Below are positions 1 through 10,386 of a stretch of 64,000 nt of DNA, in pieces (positions within the stretch are counted from its first letter, which is position 1; every line of letters starts with the position of its first letter). Source of the DNA: Croceicoccus gelatinilyticus (GTDB lineage: Bacteria; Pseudomonadota; Alphaproteobacteria; Sphingomonadales; Sphingomonadaceae); the NCBI RefSeq assembly GCF_018398395.1, contig NZ_JAHCBF010000002.1, positions 661,690 to 725,689 of the forward strand. The letters run 5' to 3'. A program made the translations under genes and the position numbers. The notes beneath the pieces are model-generated. The model searched no databases and was not told where the DNA came from. It saw nothing but the letters and a program-made list of their open reading frames with translations.

Positions 1-115
1 TGTTGCCATGCCCGCGATCGACCCTGCCGAGTGGGAGGAGATCGCACGCGAGGATCATCCCCAAAACGGCAAGCACCCGGCTTTCAGCTTCGTAACCCTG
101 CGCCGCAAGGGTTGA
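1..115 (+). CDS. C-terminal end of an unidentified protein (5' truncated)
   Basis: An open frame enters from the left edge (first full codon at base 2) and stops with TGA at 113-115, giving about 37 residues that end in AFSFVTLRRKG. A final beta-strand-like stretch followed by a short basic tail is common at the end of class I SAM-dependent methyltransferases, but this is too little to name the protein. It lies 36 bp before ribF on the same strand and may be cotranscribed with it. Confidence 0.4.
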   Translation, partial: VAMPAIDPAEWEEIAREDHPQNGKHPAFSFVTLRRKG

Positions 116-151
116 GGGGCCAGCCGCCTCCGGCCTAAGGCCAAGCCAACG

Positions 152-1078
152 ATGATTCGCCTGACCTCTCTCGATCCCGTGCCCGAAACCTTGCGCGGTG
201 CCGTTCTGGCGCTGGGCAATTTCGATGGCGTGCATCTTGGTCACCAGGCCGTGATCGGCAAGGCGGTCGAGCTGGGCCGCCAGCAGGCTCGCCCTGTAAT
301 CGTCGCGACGTTCGATCCGCACCCCGTCCGGTTCTTCAAGCCCGACGTAAAGGCGTTTCGCCTGACCACGCTGGACCAGCGAGAGTCCTTGTTCGAAGCG
401 CTGGGCGCAGACGCGATGATGGTCTTCGAATTCGGTGCGAAGCTGGCTGGAACCACGGCAGACGAATTCGTGACCGGCCTGCTCGGCCGCGATCTCGGCA
501 TCTCCGCCGTCATCACTGGCAGCGACTTCACCTTCGGCAAGGGCAAGCAGGGCGATGTCGCGCTGCTGAAATCGCTGGGCCGCGAAGTGGGGATAGAGGC
601 GCACGACGTCGCCCCGATCGAGGAAGGCGGCGAGGTCATATCCTCCAGCCGCATCCGTGACGCGCTCTGGTCCGGCGATCCGCAGGAGGCCGCGCGCCTG
701 CTCACCCGTCCTTTCGCGATTCGCGGGATGGTGCAGCACGGCGACAAGGTGGGCCGCTCGATCGGCTATCCCACGGCCAACATCGATCTGGGCACTTACA
801 TCCGCCCCAAGTACGGCATCTACGCCGTTACCGGCCTGCTGCCCGACGGGCGCGTGCTGAACGGCGCGGCGAACTTGGGCATCCGCCCCACGTTCGACCC
901 GCCCAAGGAATTGCTTGAGCCCTATTTCTTCGACTTTTCCGAGGATCTCTACGGTCAGGAGATCGAGGTCGCCTTCCATCACTTCATCCGGCCCGAGGCG
1001 AAGTTCGACGGGCTCGACGCGCTTGTCGCGCAGATGGAGAAGGATTGCGACGAGGCGCGAAGGCTGCTCGGCGCGTAA
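152..1078 (+). CDS. ribF: Bifunctional riboflavin kinase / FAD synthetase
   Basis: This 308-residue cytosolic enzyme phosphorylates riboflavin to FMN and adenylates FMN to FAD. The N-terminal nucleotidyltransferase half shows GNFDGVHLGHQ (about residues 22-32), the FDPHP motif and SSSRIRDAL. The C-terminal riboflavin kinase half shows GYPTANIDL and the GIYAV strand. Length and domain order are normal for the bacterial bifunctional enzyme. The ATG at 152 gives the full N-terminal strand. ileS follows after 44 bp on the same strand, so a ribF-ileS-lspA transcript is likely. I see no FMN riboswitch upstream. Confidence 0.97.
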   Translation: MIRLTSLDPVPETLRGAVLALGNFDGVHLGHQAVIGKAVELGRQQARPVIVATFDPHPVRFFKPDVKAFRLTTLDQRESLFEALGADAMMVFEFGAKLAGTTADEFVTGLLGRDLGISAVITGSDFTFGKGKQGDVALLKSLGREVGIEAHDVAPIEEGGEVISSSRIRDALWSGDPQEAARLLTRPFAIRGMVQHGDKVGRSIGYPTANIDLGTYIRPKYGIYAVTGLLPDGRVLNGAANLGIRPTFDPPKELLEPYFFDFSEDLYGQEIEVAFHHFIRPEAKFDGLDALVAQMEKDCDEARRLLGA

Positions 1079-1122
1079 GTGATGCTTTATCCGCGCGCCG
1101 CTTTGTTCTAGGTGCGCGCGCT

Positions 1123-3945
1123 ATGACTGAAAAGCCCAGCGCCCAAAAGCGAGATTACAAAGATACGGTTTTCCTGCCGAAGACCGATTTTCCCATGAAG
1201 GCCGGCCTCCCCCAGAAGGAACCGGGCATTCTGGCGCGCTGGCAGGAGATTAACCTCTACGAAAAGCTGCGCGAAAACCGCAGCGGGCGCGAGAAGTTCA
1301 TCCTGCACGACGGCCCCCCGTACGCGAACGGCGACATGCACATCGGCCACGCGCTGAACCACGTGCTCAAGGACATGGTGGTCCGCACGCAGAGCCTGCT
1401 GGGCAAGGACGCGCCTTACGTTCCGGGCTGGGACTGCCACGGCCTTCCGATCGAGTGGAAGGTGGAAGAGCAGTACCGCAAGAAGAAGAAGAACAAGGAC
1501 GAGGTTCCGGCAAAGGAATTCCGCGCCGAATGCCGCGCCTATGCGCAGCACTGGGTGGATACCCAGCGCGAGCAGCTGAAGCGCCTTGGCATCAATGGCG
1601 ACTGGGACAACCCGTACCTGACGATGCAGTTCGAGAGCGAGGCGACGATCGTCTCCGAACTGCTGAAGTTCGCCGAAAGCGGCCAGCTTTATCGCGGGGC
1701 GAAGCCTGTCATGTGGTCGCCGGTCGAAAAGACCGCACTGGCTGAGGCCGAGGTCGAGTACGAGGACATCACCTCGACCCAGATCGACGTGGCGTTCGAG
1801 ATTGTCAAAACCGACATAGCCGACTTGGAAGGCGCTCATGCCGTCATTTGGACGACGACGCCCTGGACCATACCGGTCAACCAGGCTCTCGCCTATGGAC
1901 CCGAGGTCGATTACGTCCTCCTGCATCTCAACCGCTCGCCTGCGGAAGGCATCAGCCACATCCTGATCGGTGAACCGCTGATGGCATCCGTCCTGTCGCG
2001 CCTCGGCCTTGAGGCTGGCGATGTCAGCATTGCGTGGTCCGGCAAGGGCGCGCAGCTTGCGAACACCGTCGCCCGCCACCCGATGCACAAGCTCGGCGGC
2101 TTCTACGCCGCGCCGCGTCCGCTGCTGCCCGGCGATTTCGTCACCACCGATTCCGGCACCGGCCTCGTCCACATGGCACCCGATCATGGCGAGGACGACT
2201 TCGATCTTTGCAAGGCCCACGGCCTCGAACCCAAGTTCGTGGTCGAAGGCGATGGCCGCTACCGCGAGGACTGGCTCTGGCTGCCGCGCACCGACGAACG
2301 GTCGATGTCGGTCATCAATCCGAAGTTCAACGCACCTGACGGTCCGGTCTGTTCGGACCTACGTGAAGTCGGCGCTCTCCTCAGCGCGTCCACCGACTAT
2401 CAACACTCTTATCCACATAGCTGGCGTTCGAAGGCGAAGGTCATCTTCCGCTGCACGCCGCAGTGGTTTGTGCCGATGGACCAGAAGCAGGGTGACGAGC
2501 AGTCGCTGCGCGAAAAGGCGCTCGCCGCGCTCGACGAAACGCGCTTCGTGCCCGCCAAGGGCCGCAACCGCATCGGTTCGATGGTCGAAGGCCGCCCCGA
2601 CTGGGTCCTTTCGCGCCAACGTGCGTGGGGCGTGCCGATCACGTTGTTCGTCGATCGCAAGACCGGCCAGTACCTCAATGATCCGGCGGTGAACGCGCGC
2701 ATCATCGAATCCATCCGCGCCAACGGCGTCGACGGGTGGGACGAGGAACATGCCGCCACCATCCTCGGCCCCGACTACGACCTCGACGATTACGAACGGA
2801 TCACCGACATCCTCGACGTCTGGTTCGATTCCGGCTCGACCCATGCCTTCGTGCTGGAATCGGATCGCTGGCCCGACCTGACGTGGCCTGCCGATCTTTA
2901 CCTCGAAGGCAGCGACCAGCATCGCGGCTGGTTCCAGTCGAGCCTGCTTGAAAGCTGCGGCACGCGTGGCCGCGCGCCTTACAAGGCGGTCCTGACCCAT
3001 GGCTTCACCATGGACGGCAAGGGCGAGAAGATGTCGAAGTCGAAGGGCAACACGATCAGCCCGCTCGATACGATGCGCGATTATGGCGCGGACATCATTC
3101 GCCTCTGGGCGCTCTCGGTCGACTATACCGAGGATCACCGCATCGGGCCGGAAATCCTGAAGGGCGTTGCCGACAACTATCGCAAGCTGCGCAACACGTT
3201 CCGCTACCTTCTGGGCGCGCTGAACGGCTTTGACGAAGCGGAGCGTCTGCCGGTTTCCGAAATGCCGGAGCTGGAGCGGTACGTCCTCTCGCTGCTCGGC
3301 GATCTCGATGCGAAGCTGAAGGCCTGCGTCGACGATTTCGACTTCAACACTTACACCCGCGCGCTGTCGGATTTCTGCAACGAGGACCTGTCCGCGTTCT
3401 TCTTCGACATCCGCAAGGACAGCCTCTATTGCGACGCGCCCACAGACACGGGCCGCCGCGCATATCGCACCGTGCTCGACACGCTGTTCCACGCACTGGT
3501 CCGCTACGCCGCGCCGGTGCTGGTCTTCACCAGCGAAGAAGTATGGGGCACGCGCTATCCCGATGAAGGCAGCGTTCACCTGCTCGAATGGCCCGAGGTC
3601 CCGGCGGCAGAGGCGGACAAGGCGCGCTGGGTAGCACTGCGCGATCTGCGCGAAAAGGTGACCGAGGCGATCGAGCCCTATCGCCGCGAAAAGACGATCC
3701 GCTCCAGCCTGCAGGCCGAAGTCGAAGTGCCGGCAAGCGCCGTGCCCGAAGGCTTCAGCGACGAGGATCTGGCTGACCTGTTCATCACCGCGACAGTTAC
3801 CCGCGGGCAAGGCGATGGCGTGATCGTGAAGCCTACCGACATGGCCAAGTGCGGCCGCTGCTGGCGCCATCTTCCCGAAGTGAAGGAAGACGGCGACGCT
3901 TGCGATCGCTGCGAATCCGTCGTCGAAGGCATGGAAGCGGCCTGA
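1123..3945 (+). CDS. ileS: Isoleucyl-tRNA synthetase
   Basis: Class Ia aminoacyl-tRNA synthetase of 940 residues that charges tRNA-Ile. The HIGH motif is at residues 73-76 within PYANGDMHIGHALN, and KMSKS lies near residue 637 in GEKMSKSKGN. The editing (CP1) domain contains the WTTTPWTIP signature. The C-terminus has the CGRC/CDRC zinc-binding cysteine pairs typical of the bacterial type. The frame is open upstream to 1045, but the ATG at 1123 gives the usual N-terminus and leaves ribF intact. The stop overlaps the lspA start by one base (TGATG), which implies translational coupling. Confidence 0.98.
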   Translation: MTEKPSAQKRDYKDTVFLPKTDFPMKAGLPQKEPGILARWQEINLYEKLRENRSGREKFILHDGPPYANGDMHIGHALNHVLKDMVVRTQSLLGKDAPYVPGWDCHGLPIEWKVEEQYRKKKKNKDEVPAKEFRAECRAYAQHWVDTQREQLKRLGINGDWDNPYLTMQFESEATIVSELLKFAESGQLYRGAKPVMWSPVEKTALAEAEVEYEDITSTQIDVAFEIVKTDIADLEGAHAVIWTTTPWTIPVNQALAYGPEVDYVLLHLNRSPAEGISHILIGEPLMASVLSRLGLEAGDVSIAWSGKGAQLANTVARHPMHKLGGFYAAPRPLLPGDFVTTDSGTGLVHMAPDHGEDDFDLCKAHGLEPKFVVEGDGRYREDWLWLPRTDERSMSVINPKFNAPDGPVCSDLREVGALLSASTDYQHSYPHSWRSKAKVIFRCTPQWFVPMDQKQGDEQSLREKALAALDETRFVPAKGRNRIGSMVEGRPDWVLSRQRAWGVPITLFVDRKTGQYLNDPAVNARIIESIRANGVDGWDEEHAATILGPDYDLDDYERITDILDVWFDSGSTHAFVLESDRWPDLTWPADLYLEGSDQHRGWFQSSLLESCGTRGRAPYKAVLTHGFTMDGKGEKMSKSKGNTISPLDTMRDYGADIIRLWALSVDYTEDHRIGPEILKGVADNYRKLRNTFRYLLGALNGFDEAERLPVSEMPELERYVLSLLGDLDAKLKACVDDFDFNTYTRALSDFCNEDLSAFFFDIRKDSLYCDAPTDTGRRAYRTVLDTLFHALVRYAAPVLVFTSEEVWGTRYPDEGSVHLLEWPEVPAAEADKARWVALRDLREKVTEAIEPYRREKTIRSSLQAEVEVPASAVPEGFSDEDLADLFITATVTRGQGDGVIVKPTDMAKCGRCWRHLPEVKEDGDACDRCESVVEGMEAA

Positions 3946-4481
3946 TGGGTCTGTTCACGCCGAAACGGGTGCAGGGCCTGATCATCGCGGCTGTCGTGAT
4001 GATCGTGGACCAGTTCGTGAAGTGGTTTGTGCTTGCCGTGCTTGAACTGCGCCAGGTCGGCGTGGTCGACCTGCTGCCATTCTTCGACCTGCGCTATGCC
4101 GAAAACCGCGGCATTTCGTATGGGTTGTTGACGGCGGACAGCCTTGAGGGGCGGATCGGCCTGTTCCTGCTGACCGGCATCATCGCGCTGGGCGTGCTGA
4201 TCTGGATGTTCCGCGAGAACAAGATGGGCGATATCGTCGCGCTGGCACTGGTGCTTGGCGGCGCGCTGGGCAATATCATCGACAGGGTGCGGTTCACGTA
4301 CGTCGTGGACTATGCCGACTTTCATCTGGGGACATGGCGGCCCTTCGCCGTGTTCAACGTTGCCGACGCGGCGATCTCGGCAGGGGTGGTTTTGCTGCTT
4401 GCCCGTTCGCTGTTCATAAGCGAAAAGCCTCGCGACGAAGGCAAAGACTATCAGGCCGGTGCGGCCACGGAGAACAAATGA
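3945..4481 (+). CDS. lspA: Lipoprotein signal peptidase II
   Basis: A 178-residue inner-membrane aspartyl protease that removes signal peptides from diacylglyceryl-modified prolipoproteins. Four hydrophobic helices are visible. Family motifs are VDQFVKW, ENRGISYG, GGALGNIIDR and FAVFNVADAAISAG; the two catalytic aspartates lie in NIIDR and NVADA. The ATG shares its A with the ileS stop. The ileS-lspA pairing is widespread in Proteobacteria. A lipoprotein gene, which would be a substrate, overlaps its 3' end. Confidence 0.97.
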   Translation: MGLFTPKRVQGLIIAAVVMIVDQFVKWFVLAVLELRQVGVVDLLPFFDLRYAENRGISYGLLTADSLEGRIGLFLLTGIIALGVLIWMFRENKMGDIVALALVLGGALGNIIDRVRFTYVVDYADFHLGTWRPFAVFNVADAAISAGVVLLLARSLFISEKPRDEGKDYQAGAATENK

Positions 4482-4891
4482 TGCGTCTGAAATCCGCCAT
4501 GCTCGTTCTGGCTTCCTCGGCGATGCTGGCCGGGTGCACCAGCGGGCTCAACATCTTTGGCCGCGACCGCCCCGACGAAATGGCCGTGTCGCGTCAGGCG
4601 CCGCTCGCTGTTCCGCCCGATTTCGCGCTGACTCCGCCGGAACCGGGCGCGCCGCGTCCGCAGGAACCGACCGCCAGCCAGCAGGCATTGGAAGCCCTGT
4701 TCGGCGGCCCCGCTGCGCGTAGCGGCGTGGAAACCAGCGCGGTGATGAAGGCCGGCACGGCAGAAGCGGGCATCCGCACCGCCGTCGGCGATCCCGACAC
4801 GCACACCGTCGACAAGGGTGTCGTTACCCGCGACATCGTGGCCGCGCCCGAAGGTGATGGCCGCAACGCACAGGCCGTGATCCCGGGCTGA
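4478..4891 (+). CDS. Small outer-membrane lipoprotein, DUF3035 / BamF-like
   Basis: About 137 residues with a lipoprotein signal peptide ending in the lipobox LAGC near residue 20. The mature part is Pro/Ala/Glu-rich and contains PPDFALTPPEPG, typical of the alphaproteobacterial DUF3035 family, which some resources link to the BamF subunit of the outer-membrane beta-barrel assembly machine. That assignment is family-based and not proven here. Two consecutive ATG codons (4478 and 4481) overlap the lspA stop; a GGAG at 4470-4473 could serve either. It is the last gene of the ribF-ileS-lspA run, facing a convergent gene. Confidence 0.75.
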   Translation: MMRLKSAMLVLASSAMLAGCTSGLNIFGRDRPDEMAVSRQAPLAVPPDFALTPPEPGAPRPQEPTASQQALEALFGGPAARSGVETSAVMKAGTAEAGIRTAVGDPDTHTVDKGVVTRDIVAAPEGDGRNAQAVIPG

Positions 4892-4926
4892 TCGCCCGAC
4901 CCGACGGCCCTTAAAGTTCAGGAATT

Positions 4927-6252
4927 TCAGTCGGCGTCCGGGTCAGTCTCGGGCGCCGACTTTTCACGTGATGCCAGCAGCTTGTCGATGCGGCGGCCGT
5001 CCATGTCGATGATCTCGATCCGCCAGCCCTGATCGACGAAATATTCGCCCTCAACCGGCAGCTTTTTCAGCACCCACAGGACATAGCCAGCCGCCGTCGC
5101 GAAGTCGCGGGTCTCGGGCATTTCGATGGCCAGCCCTTCGGCCAGTCGGTCCACCGGCAGAGCGCCCGACAAGAGCAGCGAGCCGTCTTCACGCTCGACG
5201 ATCAGCGGATCGTCGCCATCGTCGCTATGCGCGGCAAACTGGCCGACCAGCGCTTGCAACAGGTCCGCAGGCGTAACGATGCCTTCAAAGTGGCCGTATT
5301 CGTCGTGAACCAGCGCCATCGCCACGTCGCCGTTGCGCATGATGCGCAGTGCGTCGAGCGCGTCGATCTGGTCGGGGATGATCTCCGCCTTCTTCATCAG
5401 CCGCGTGACGCTGGGCTTGCGGCCTTTGAGCAGCGCGGCCAGCAGTTCGCGCACTTTCACGACACCGATGATATTCTCGACCGATCCTTGCGCCACGGGC
5501 AGCAGCGAATGGGGCGAAGACGCGATGACCTTGCGGATATCGGCCTCGCTCGCGCGGCGTTCGATCCAGTCGATTTCGGTGCGCGGCGTCATCAGCTCGC
5601 GCACCGGGCGTTCGGCCAGCTTCAGCACTTCGGCCATGATCGTCCGCTCGGCCTCTTCGATCGCGCCCGATCGTGTCGCATCGCTCATGATCAGTTTCAG
5701 TTCCTCCGCCGTCATGCCGGCATCGGCAGTCTTGCGCAGGCCAATCAGCCGCAAGAGCAGGCTGGTGCTCTTGTCGAGCAGCCAGACGAGCGGCGCCGCC
5801 AGTTGCGACAGCAGCTTCATGGGAGGAGCGGCGAAAAGGGCGATCTGCTCTCGCCCACGTAGCGCAATCTGTTTCGGCGCCAGTTCCCCTGCAACCAGAG
5901 AGAAGTAGGTCGTCAACACGATGACGAGGGCAAAGCCGACGTTGCGTGCGGTTTCAGGATCGAACCCCAGCAACGCAAGGCGCTCCCCCACGGGTTCGCC
6001 GAGGCTTGCGCCTGAATAGGCACCCGCAACGATCCCGATCAGGGTGATGCCGATCTGCACGGTCGACAGGAACTTGCCGCTGTCGGACACGAGTTCCAGC
6101 GCGACTTTCGCGCGCTTCGACCCGTCTTGTGCCATGTGGCGCAGACGCTCAGGGCGCGAGGAAACGATCGCGAGTTCGGAGAGCGAGAACAATCCATTGA
6201 GAAGGATCAGGCCCGCGATGATGAGGACGTCGGTCCAGGGGAAGGGAGACAA
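4927..6252 (-). CDS. Hemolysin-family CNNM/CBS membrane protein (CorC/TlyC type)
   Basis: A 441-residue membrane protein. The N-terminal 190 or so residues form a CNNM (DUF21) transmembrane domain beginning with a hydrophobic helix, LIIAGLILLNGLFSLSE. It is followed by a CBS pair (LMTPRTEIDW and the AMALVHDEYGHFEGIVT segment) and a C-terminal CorC_HlyC domain. This family is linked to Mg/Co homeostasis; the old name hemolysin is misleading. It is monocistronic and convergent with the DUF3035 lipoprotein gene 35 bp away. Confidence 0.9.
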   Translation of the reverse strand: MSPFPWTDVLIIAGLILLNGLFSLSELAIVSSRPERLRHMAQDGSKRAKVALELVSDSGKFLSTVQIGITLIGIVAGAYSGASLGEPVGERLALLGFDPETARNVGFALVIVLTTYFSLVAGELAPKQIALRGREQIALFAAPPMKLLSQLAAPLVWLLDKSTSLLLRLIGLRKTADAGMTAEELKLIMSDATRSGAIEEAERTIMAEVLKLAERPVRELMTPRTEIDWIERRASEADIRKVIASSPHSLLPVAQGSVENIIGVVKVRELLAALLKGRKPSVTRLMKKAEIIPDQIDALDALRIMRNGDVAMALVHDEYGHFEGIVTPADLLQALVGQFAAHSDDGDDPLIVEREDGSLLLSGALPVDRLAEGLAIEMPETRDFATAAGYVLWVLKKLPVEGEYFVDQGWRIEIIDMDGRRIDKLLASREKSAPETDPDAD

Positions 6253-6476
6253 GTTCAGTCGCCTCGCCCGATAGTAATGTTCATAGCCCCGCCAGATAGC
6301 GGCAACCCCGGCTGTCTAGCAAGATGTGGCAGGCGACAGCCTCACCTAAGAAATCAGTGTCGTGAAACGGTCATCCGGAACCACGATGCCGTGTCGCGCG
6401 TTTGGGAACTCGAACGCCGGAAAACAGGTGCAATCGCGCCTGCCCGGTCAAAGAACAACTACGGAGGAAGAACCTC

Positions 6477-7166
6477 ATGGCACGTCGCCGCTATCTTACC
6501 GCTGCAATCGCAACCGTCTCGCTGCTGGGCGTATCGGCCTGCGTCACCGACCCGAACACGGGTGAAAAGAAGGTGTCGCGCACCGTCCTCGGCACCGCCG
6601 GCGGCGCGGCCGCGGGTTACCTGCTGGGCGGCATCATCGGCGGCAAGACCGCCCGCATCATCGGCGCAGGCGTCGGCGGTGCGGCTGGCGGCGTCGTCGG
6701 CTACAAGATGGACCAGCAGATCAAGGAACTGAAGGAACAGACCGCGGGTTCGGGTATCGATGTCACCGACGAAGGTGACTACATCAAGGTCAACCTTCCC
6801 GACGGCGTGACTTTCGCCACGGACAGCGCGACGATTTCACCCGCTTTCAAGTCGGTCCTCGACGATATTGCGGCGTCGCTGATCCAGTATCCCGACAGCC
6901 TCGTCGACGTTTACGGCTTTACCGACAGCACCGGTTCGGAAGCCTACAACCTCCAGCTTTCGGAACGCCGCGCCAAGGCGGTTGCCGACTACCTGATCTA
7001 CAAGGGTGTTCCGGCGGCCCGCCTTGCCACCAAGGGTTTTGGCGAAGATCCGAACTACTTCGTGGCCAGCAACGACACGGCCGAAGGCCGCTCGCTCAAC
7101 CGCCGCGTCGAGATCAAGATCGTTCCGATCACGCAGGAAGATGTCCAGGCCGCACAGGGCAACTAA
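6477..7166 (+). CDS. OmpA-family lipoprotein with glycine zipper
   Basis: A 229-residue envelope protein. It starts with a signal peptide and a plausible lipobox (VSAC, Cys near residue 22). A Gly/Ala-rich zipper segment follows at about residues 38-80 (GTAGGAAAGYLLGGIIGG and GAGVGGAAGGVVGY). The C-terminal OmpA peptidoglycan-binding domain (about 105-222) includes VDVYGFTDSTGS, LSERRAKAVADYL and NRRVEIKI. A GGAGGAAG ribosome binding site precedes the ATG at 6477. It probably links the outer membrane to peptidoglycan. A TTTCCGGC inverted repeat at 7190-7210 follows, without a T-run. Confidence 0.92.
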   Translation: MARRRYLTAAIATVSLLGVSACVTDPNTGEKKVSRTVLGTAGGAAAGYLLGGIIGGKTARIIGAGVGGAAGGVVGYKMDQQIKELKEQTAGSGIDVTDEGDYIKVNLPDGVTFATDSATISPAFKSVLDDIAASLIQYPDSLVDVYGFTDSTGSEAYNLQLSERRAKAVADYLIYKGVPAARLATKGFGEDPNYFVASNDTAEGRSLNRRVEIKIVPITQEDVQAAQGN

Positions 7167-7217
7167 GCCCGCGGCAACAGGATCAAGAGATTTCCGGCGA
7201 CGGCCGGAAAGGACGGG

Positions 7218-7997
7218 TCAGGCGGACAACCGCCTGGCCCGTTCGCTTATGCGCTCGATCGCCGCGCCGTGAATGGCAGGCGCACTGACAAGCAACCCGA
7301 ATGCCCGCGGATCTCGCTTGTTGTAGGCAAGCGGACTGCCGAATGCGTCGGTTACTGCCGCCCCTGCCTCACGCGCGATCAGGCCGGCCGCGCCGATGTC
7401 CCATTCGAAACCCCAGCGCAGGGTGGCGAGCAAGTCGGCCTCATCGGCTGCGACCATGGCGATGCGCAGCGCAATGGAATTGGGCTTGTCCACGCAGGTC
7501 AGGTCCGCATCTTCCTTGGGCAGTGCATCGGCAGGCGTACGCGCACCGGAAAGTTCGGCCCGCTGGCTCGCGGCGAGCCGCACGCCGTTGCGGAACGATC
7601 CCTGCCCTGCCTGCGCGGTCCAGTATTCGCCGCGGGCGGGGGCGTTCAGACCCGCGATCAGGGGCCTGTTGGCGCTGACCAGTGCGACGGAGATCGACCA
7701 GCCCGTGCGCCCACGAATGAAATCACGCGTCCCGTCGATCGGATCGACCAGCCAGATCAGCCCGCCTTCAAGCCGGTCCGGCGCATCGACAGTCTCTTCC
7801 GAAAGCCACCCGGCAGAGGGCAGCAAGTCGGTCAGCGCGTCTTTCAGATAACTGTTTACCGCAAGGTCGGCGGCGCAGACCGGGCTGTTGTCGTCCTTGT
7901 GCCAAGTCTCTGGCGCGTGCCCCATGCCAGGCCATTGGGCCAAGGCGATTCGCCCGGCCTCGGCCATGATCGAGTCGAATCTTGCGCGGTTCAGCAT
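7218..7997 (-). CDS. cysQ: Inositol monophosphatase family, 3'(2'),5'-bisphosphate nucleotidase (CysQ-like)
   Basis: A 259-residue metal-dependent phosphatase. The motifs LSEETVD, WLVDPIDGTRDFI and WDIGAAGLIAREAGA are the metal- and substrate-binding signatures of the IMPase/CysQ superfamily. CysQ clears 3'-phosphoadenosine 5'-phosphate produced in sulfate assimilation and by PAPS-dependent sulfotransferases; one such sulfotransferase lies near the right end of this window. The frame extends to a TTG at 8018, but the ATG at 7997 is preferred. The choice between CysQ and inositol or histidinol phosphatase is by motif feel only. Confidence 0.82.
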   Translation of the reverse strand: MLNRARFDSIMAEAGRIALAQWPGMGHAPETWHKDDNSPVCAADLAVNSYLKDALTDLLPSAGWLSEETVDAPDRLEGGLIWLVDPIDGTRDFIRGRTGWSISVALVSANRPLIAGLNAPARGEYWTAQAGQGSFRNGVRLAASQRAELSGARTPADALPKEDADLTCVDKPNSIALRIAMVAADEADLLATLRWGFEWDIGAAGLIAREAGAAVTDAFGSPLAYNKRDPRAFGLLVSAPAIHGAAIERISERARRLSA

Positions 7998-8174
7998 GAT
8001 TCCGGTCCGCTGTTGCAAATGATTTGCAAAGTCAAAGATAAACTGGCGGAATGTTCAGTTTCCGTCCGTCAAGCGGGACATGTAGACGATAGCAGCCCTT
8101 TTCAACAGGCCCCCGCTATGCTTTACGCACGTGCGAAACGGGCGCACAGGCCCGGCAGATAACAAGGATAGGCG

Positions 8175-9374
<1,200 letters not shown>

Positions 9375-9386
9375 ACCTGATCCGAA

Positions 9387-9421
9387 AGGGGCCGGTGCCG
9401 CGAGGTACCGGCCCTTTTTTT
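9387..9421 (+). terminator. Intrinsic terminator of sucC
   Basis: A GC-rich hairpin, GGGCCGGTGCC paired with GGTACCGGCCC around a GCGA loop, is followed by seven T residues, 12 bp after the sucC stop. This ends the transcript before etfB, so sucC is monocistronic. Confidence 0.9.
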
Positions 9422-9639
9422 ATGTGCGCATCGTCAGGAATGGTGTGCAAACGGGGCGCGGCGCTACGCTAGAGCGATAAGGCGGCCCAACCGGCCCTGC
9501 CAAAAACCGCAGCTTGCCGTAGGGACCTTGACCTCCCTATCGCGCATCCCCACAGCACTTGTGCAAATTATTCGCACTCCGGTCAGGCAAGCCCAAAGGC
9601 AAAACGCCCGGCCGACCTTGCAGAGAGAGGACCACTCTT

Positions 9640-10386
9640 ATGAAAGCCCTCGTACCCGTGAAGCGGGTGATCGACTACAACGTGAAGCCGCGCGTCAAGG
9701 CGGATGGATCGGGTGTCGACCTCGCCAACGTGAAGATGAGCATGAACCCGTTCGACGAGATCGCTGTCGAAGAAGCGATCCGTCTGAAGGAAGCTGGCAA
9801 GATCGAAGAGATCATCGCCGTCTCCATCGGCCCGGCAAAGGCGCAGGAAACGCTGCGCACCGCGCTCGCCATGGGCGCTGACAGCGCGATCCTGGTCGAA
9901 ACCGACGAAGACGTCGAACCGCTCGCCGTTGCCAAGATCCTGAAGGCCGTTGCCGCCGAGGTCGAACCCGGCCTCATCGTGCTGGGCAAGCAGGCGATCG
10001 ACGACGACAGCAACCAGACCGGCCAGATGCTGGCCGCGCTGATGGACTTGCCGCAGGGCACCTTCGCCTCGAAGGTCGAACTGGATGGCGACAGCGTCAC
10101 CGTGACCCGCGAAGTCGACGGCGGCCTCGAAACCGTGAAGCTGACCCTTCCGGCCATCGTCACCACCGACCTTCGCCTGAACGAGCCGCGCTATGCTTCG
10201 CTGCCGAACATCATGAAGGCGAAGAAGAAGCCGCTCGAGACGAAATCGCCCGCCGACTACGGCGTCGACATCACTCCGCGCCTGAAGACGACCAACGTCT
10301 CCGAACCGCCGGTCCGTCAGGCCGGTGTGAAGGTCGCCGACGTCGATGAACTGGTTGCGAAACTTAAAGCGATGGGAGTCGCCTGA
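9640..10386 (+). CDS. etfB: Electron transfer flavoprotein subunit beta
   Basis: A 248-residue ETF beta subunit, which with EtfA carries electrons from acyl-CoA and other flavin dehydrogenases to ETF:quinone oxidoreductase. It begins [20 protein letters not shown] and contains [27 protein letters not shown] and the [19 protein letters not shown] signature. The ATG at 9640 fits the family N-terminus; the open frame starts earlier at 9559. The 265-bp gap upstream contains a TTGACC near 9529 but no clear -10 partner. It overlaps etfA by one base. Confidence 0.97.
   Translation: MKALVPVKRVIDYNVKPRVKADGSGVDLANVKMSMNPFDEIAVEEAIRLKEAGKIEEIIAVSIGPAKAQETLRTALAMGADSAILVETDEDVEPLAVAKILKAVAAEVEPGLIVLGKQAIDDDSNQTGQMLAALMDLPQGTFASKVELDGDSVTVTREVDGGLETVKLTLPAIVTTDLRLNEPRYASLPNIMKAKKKPLETKSPADYGVDITPRLKTTNVSEPPVRQAGVKVADVDELVAKLKAMGVA

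Noticed and set aside
1..151. FMN riboswitch before ribF
   Set aside because: The gap after the partial gene is only 36 bp and shows none of the conserved FMN aptamer sequence.
2408..2416. Perfect DnaA box TTATCCACA
   Set aside because: It lies inside the ileS coding sequence as a single copy, with no AT-rich region or other boxes, so it is a chance occurrence.
7190..7210. Inverted repeat TTTCCGGC after the OmpA-like gene as a terminator
   Set aside because: The hairpin is short and not followed by T residues on either strand; noted in the gene entry only.
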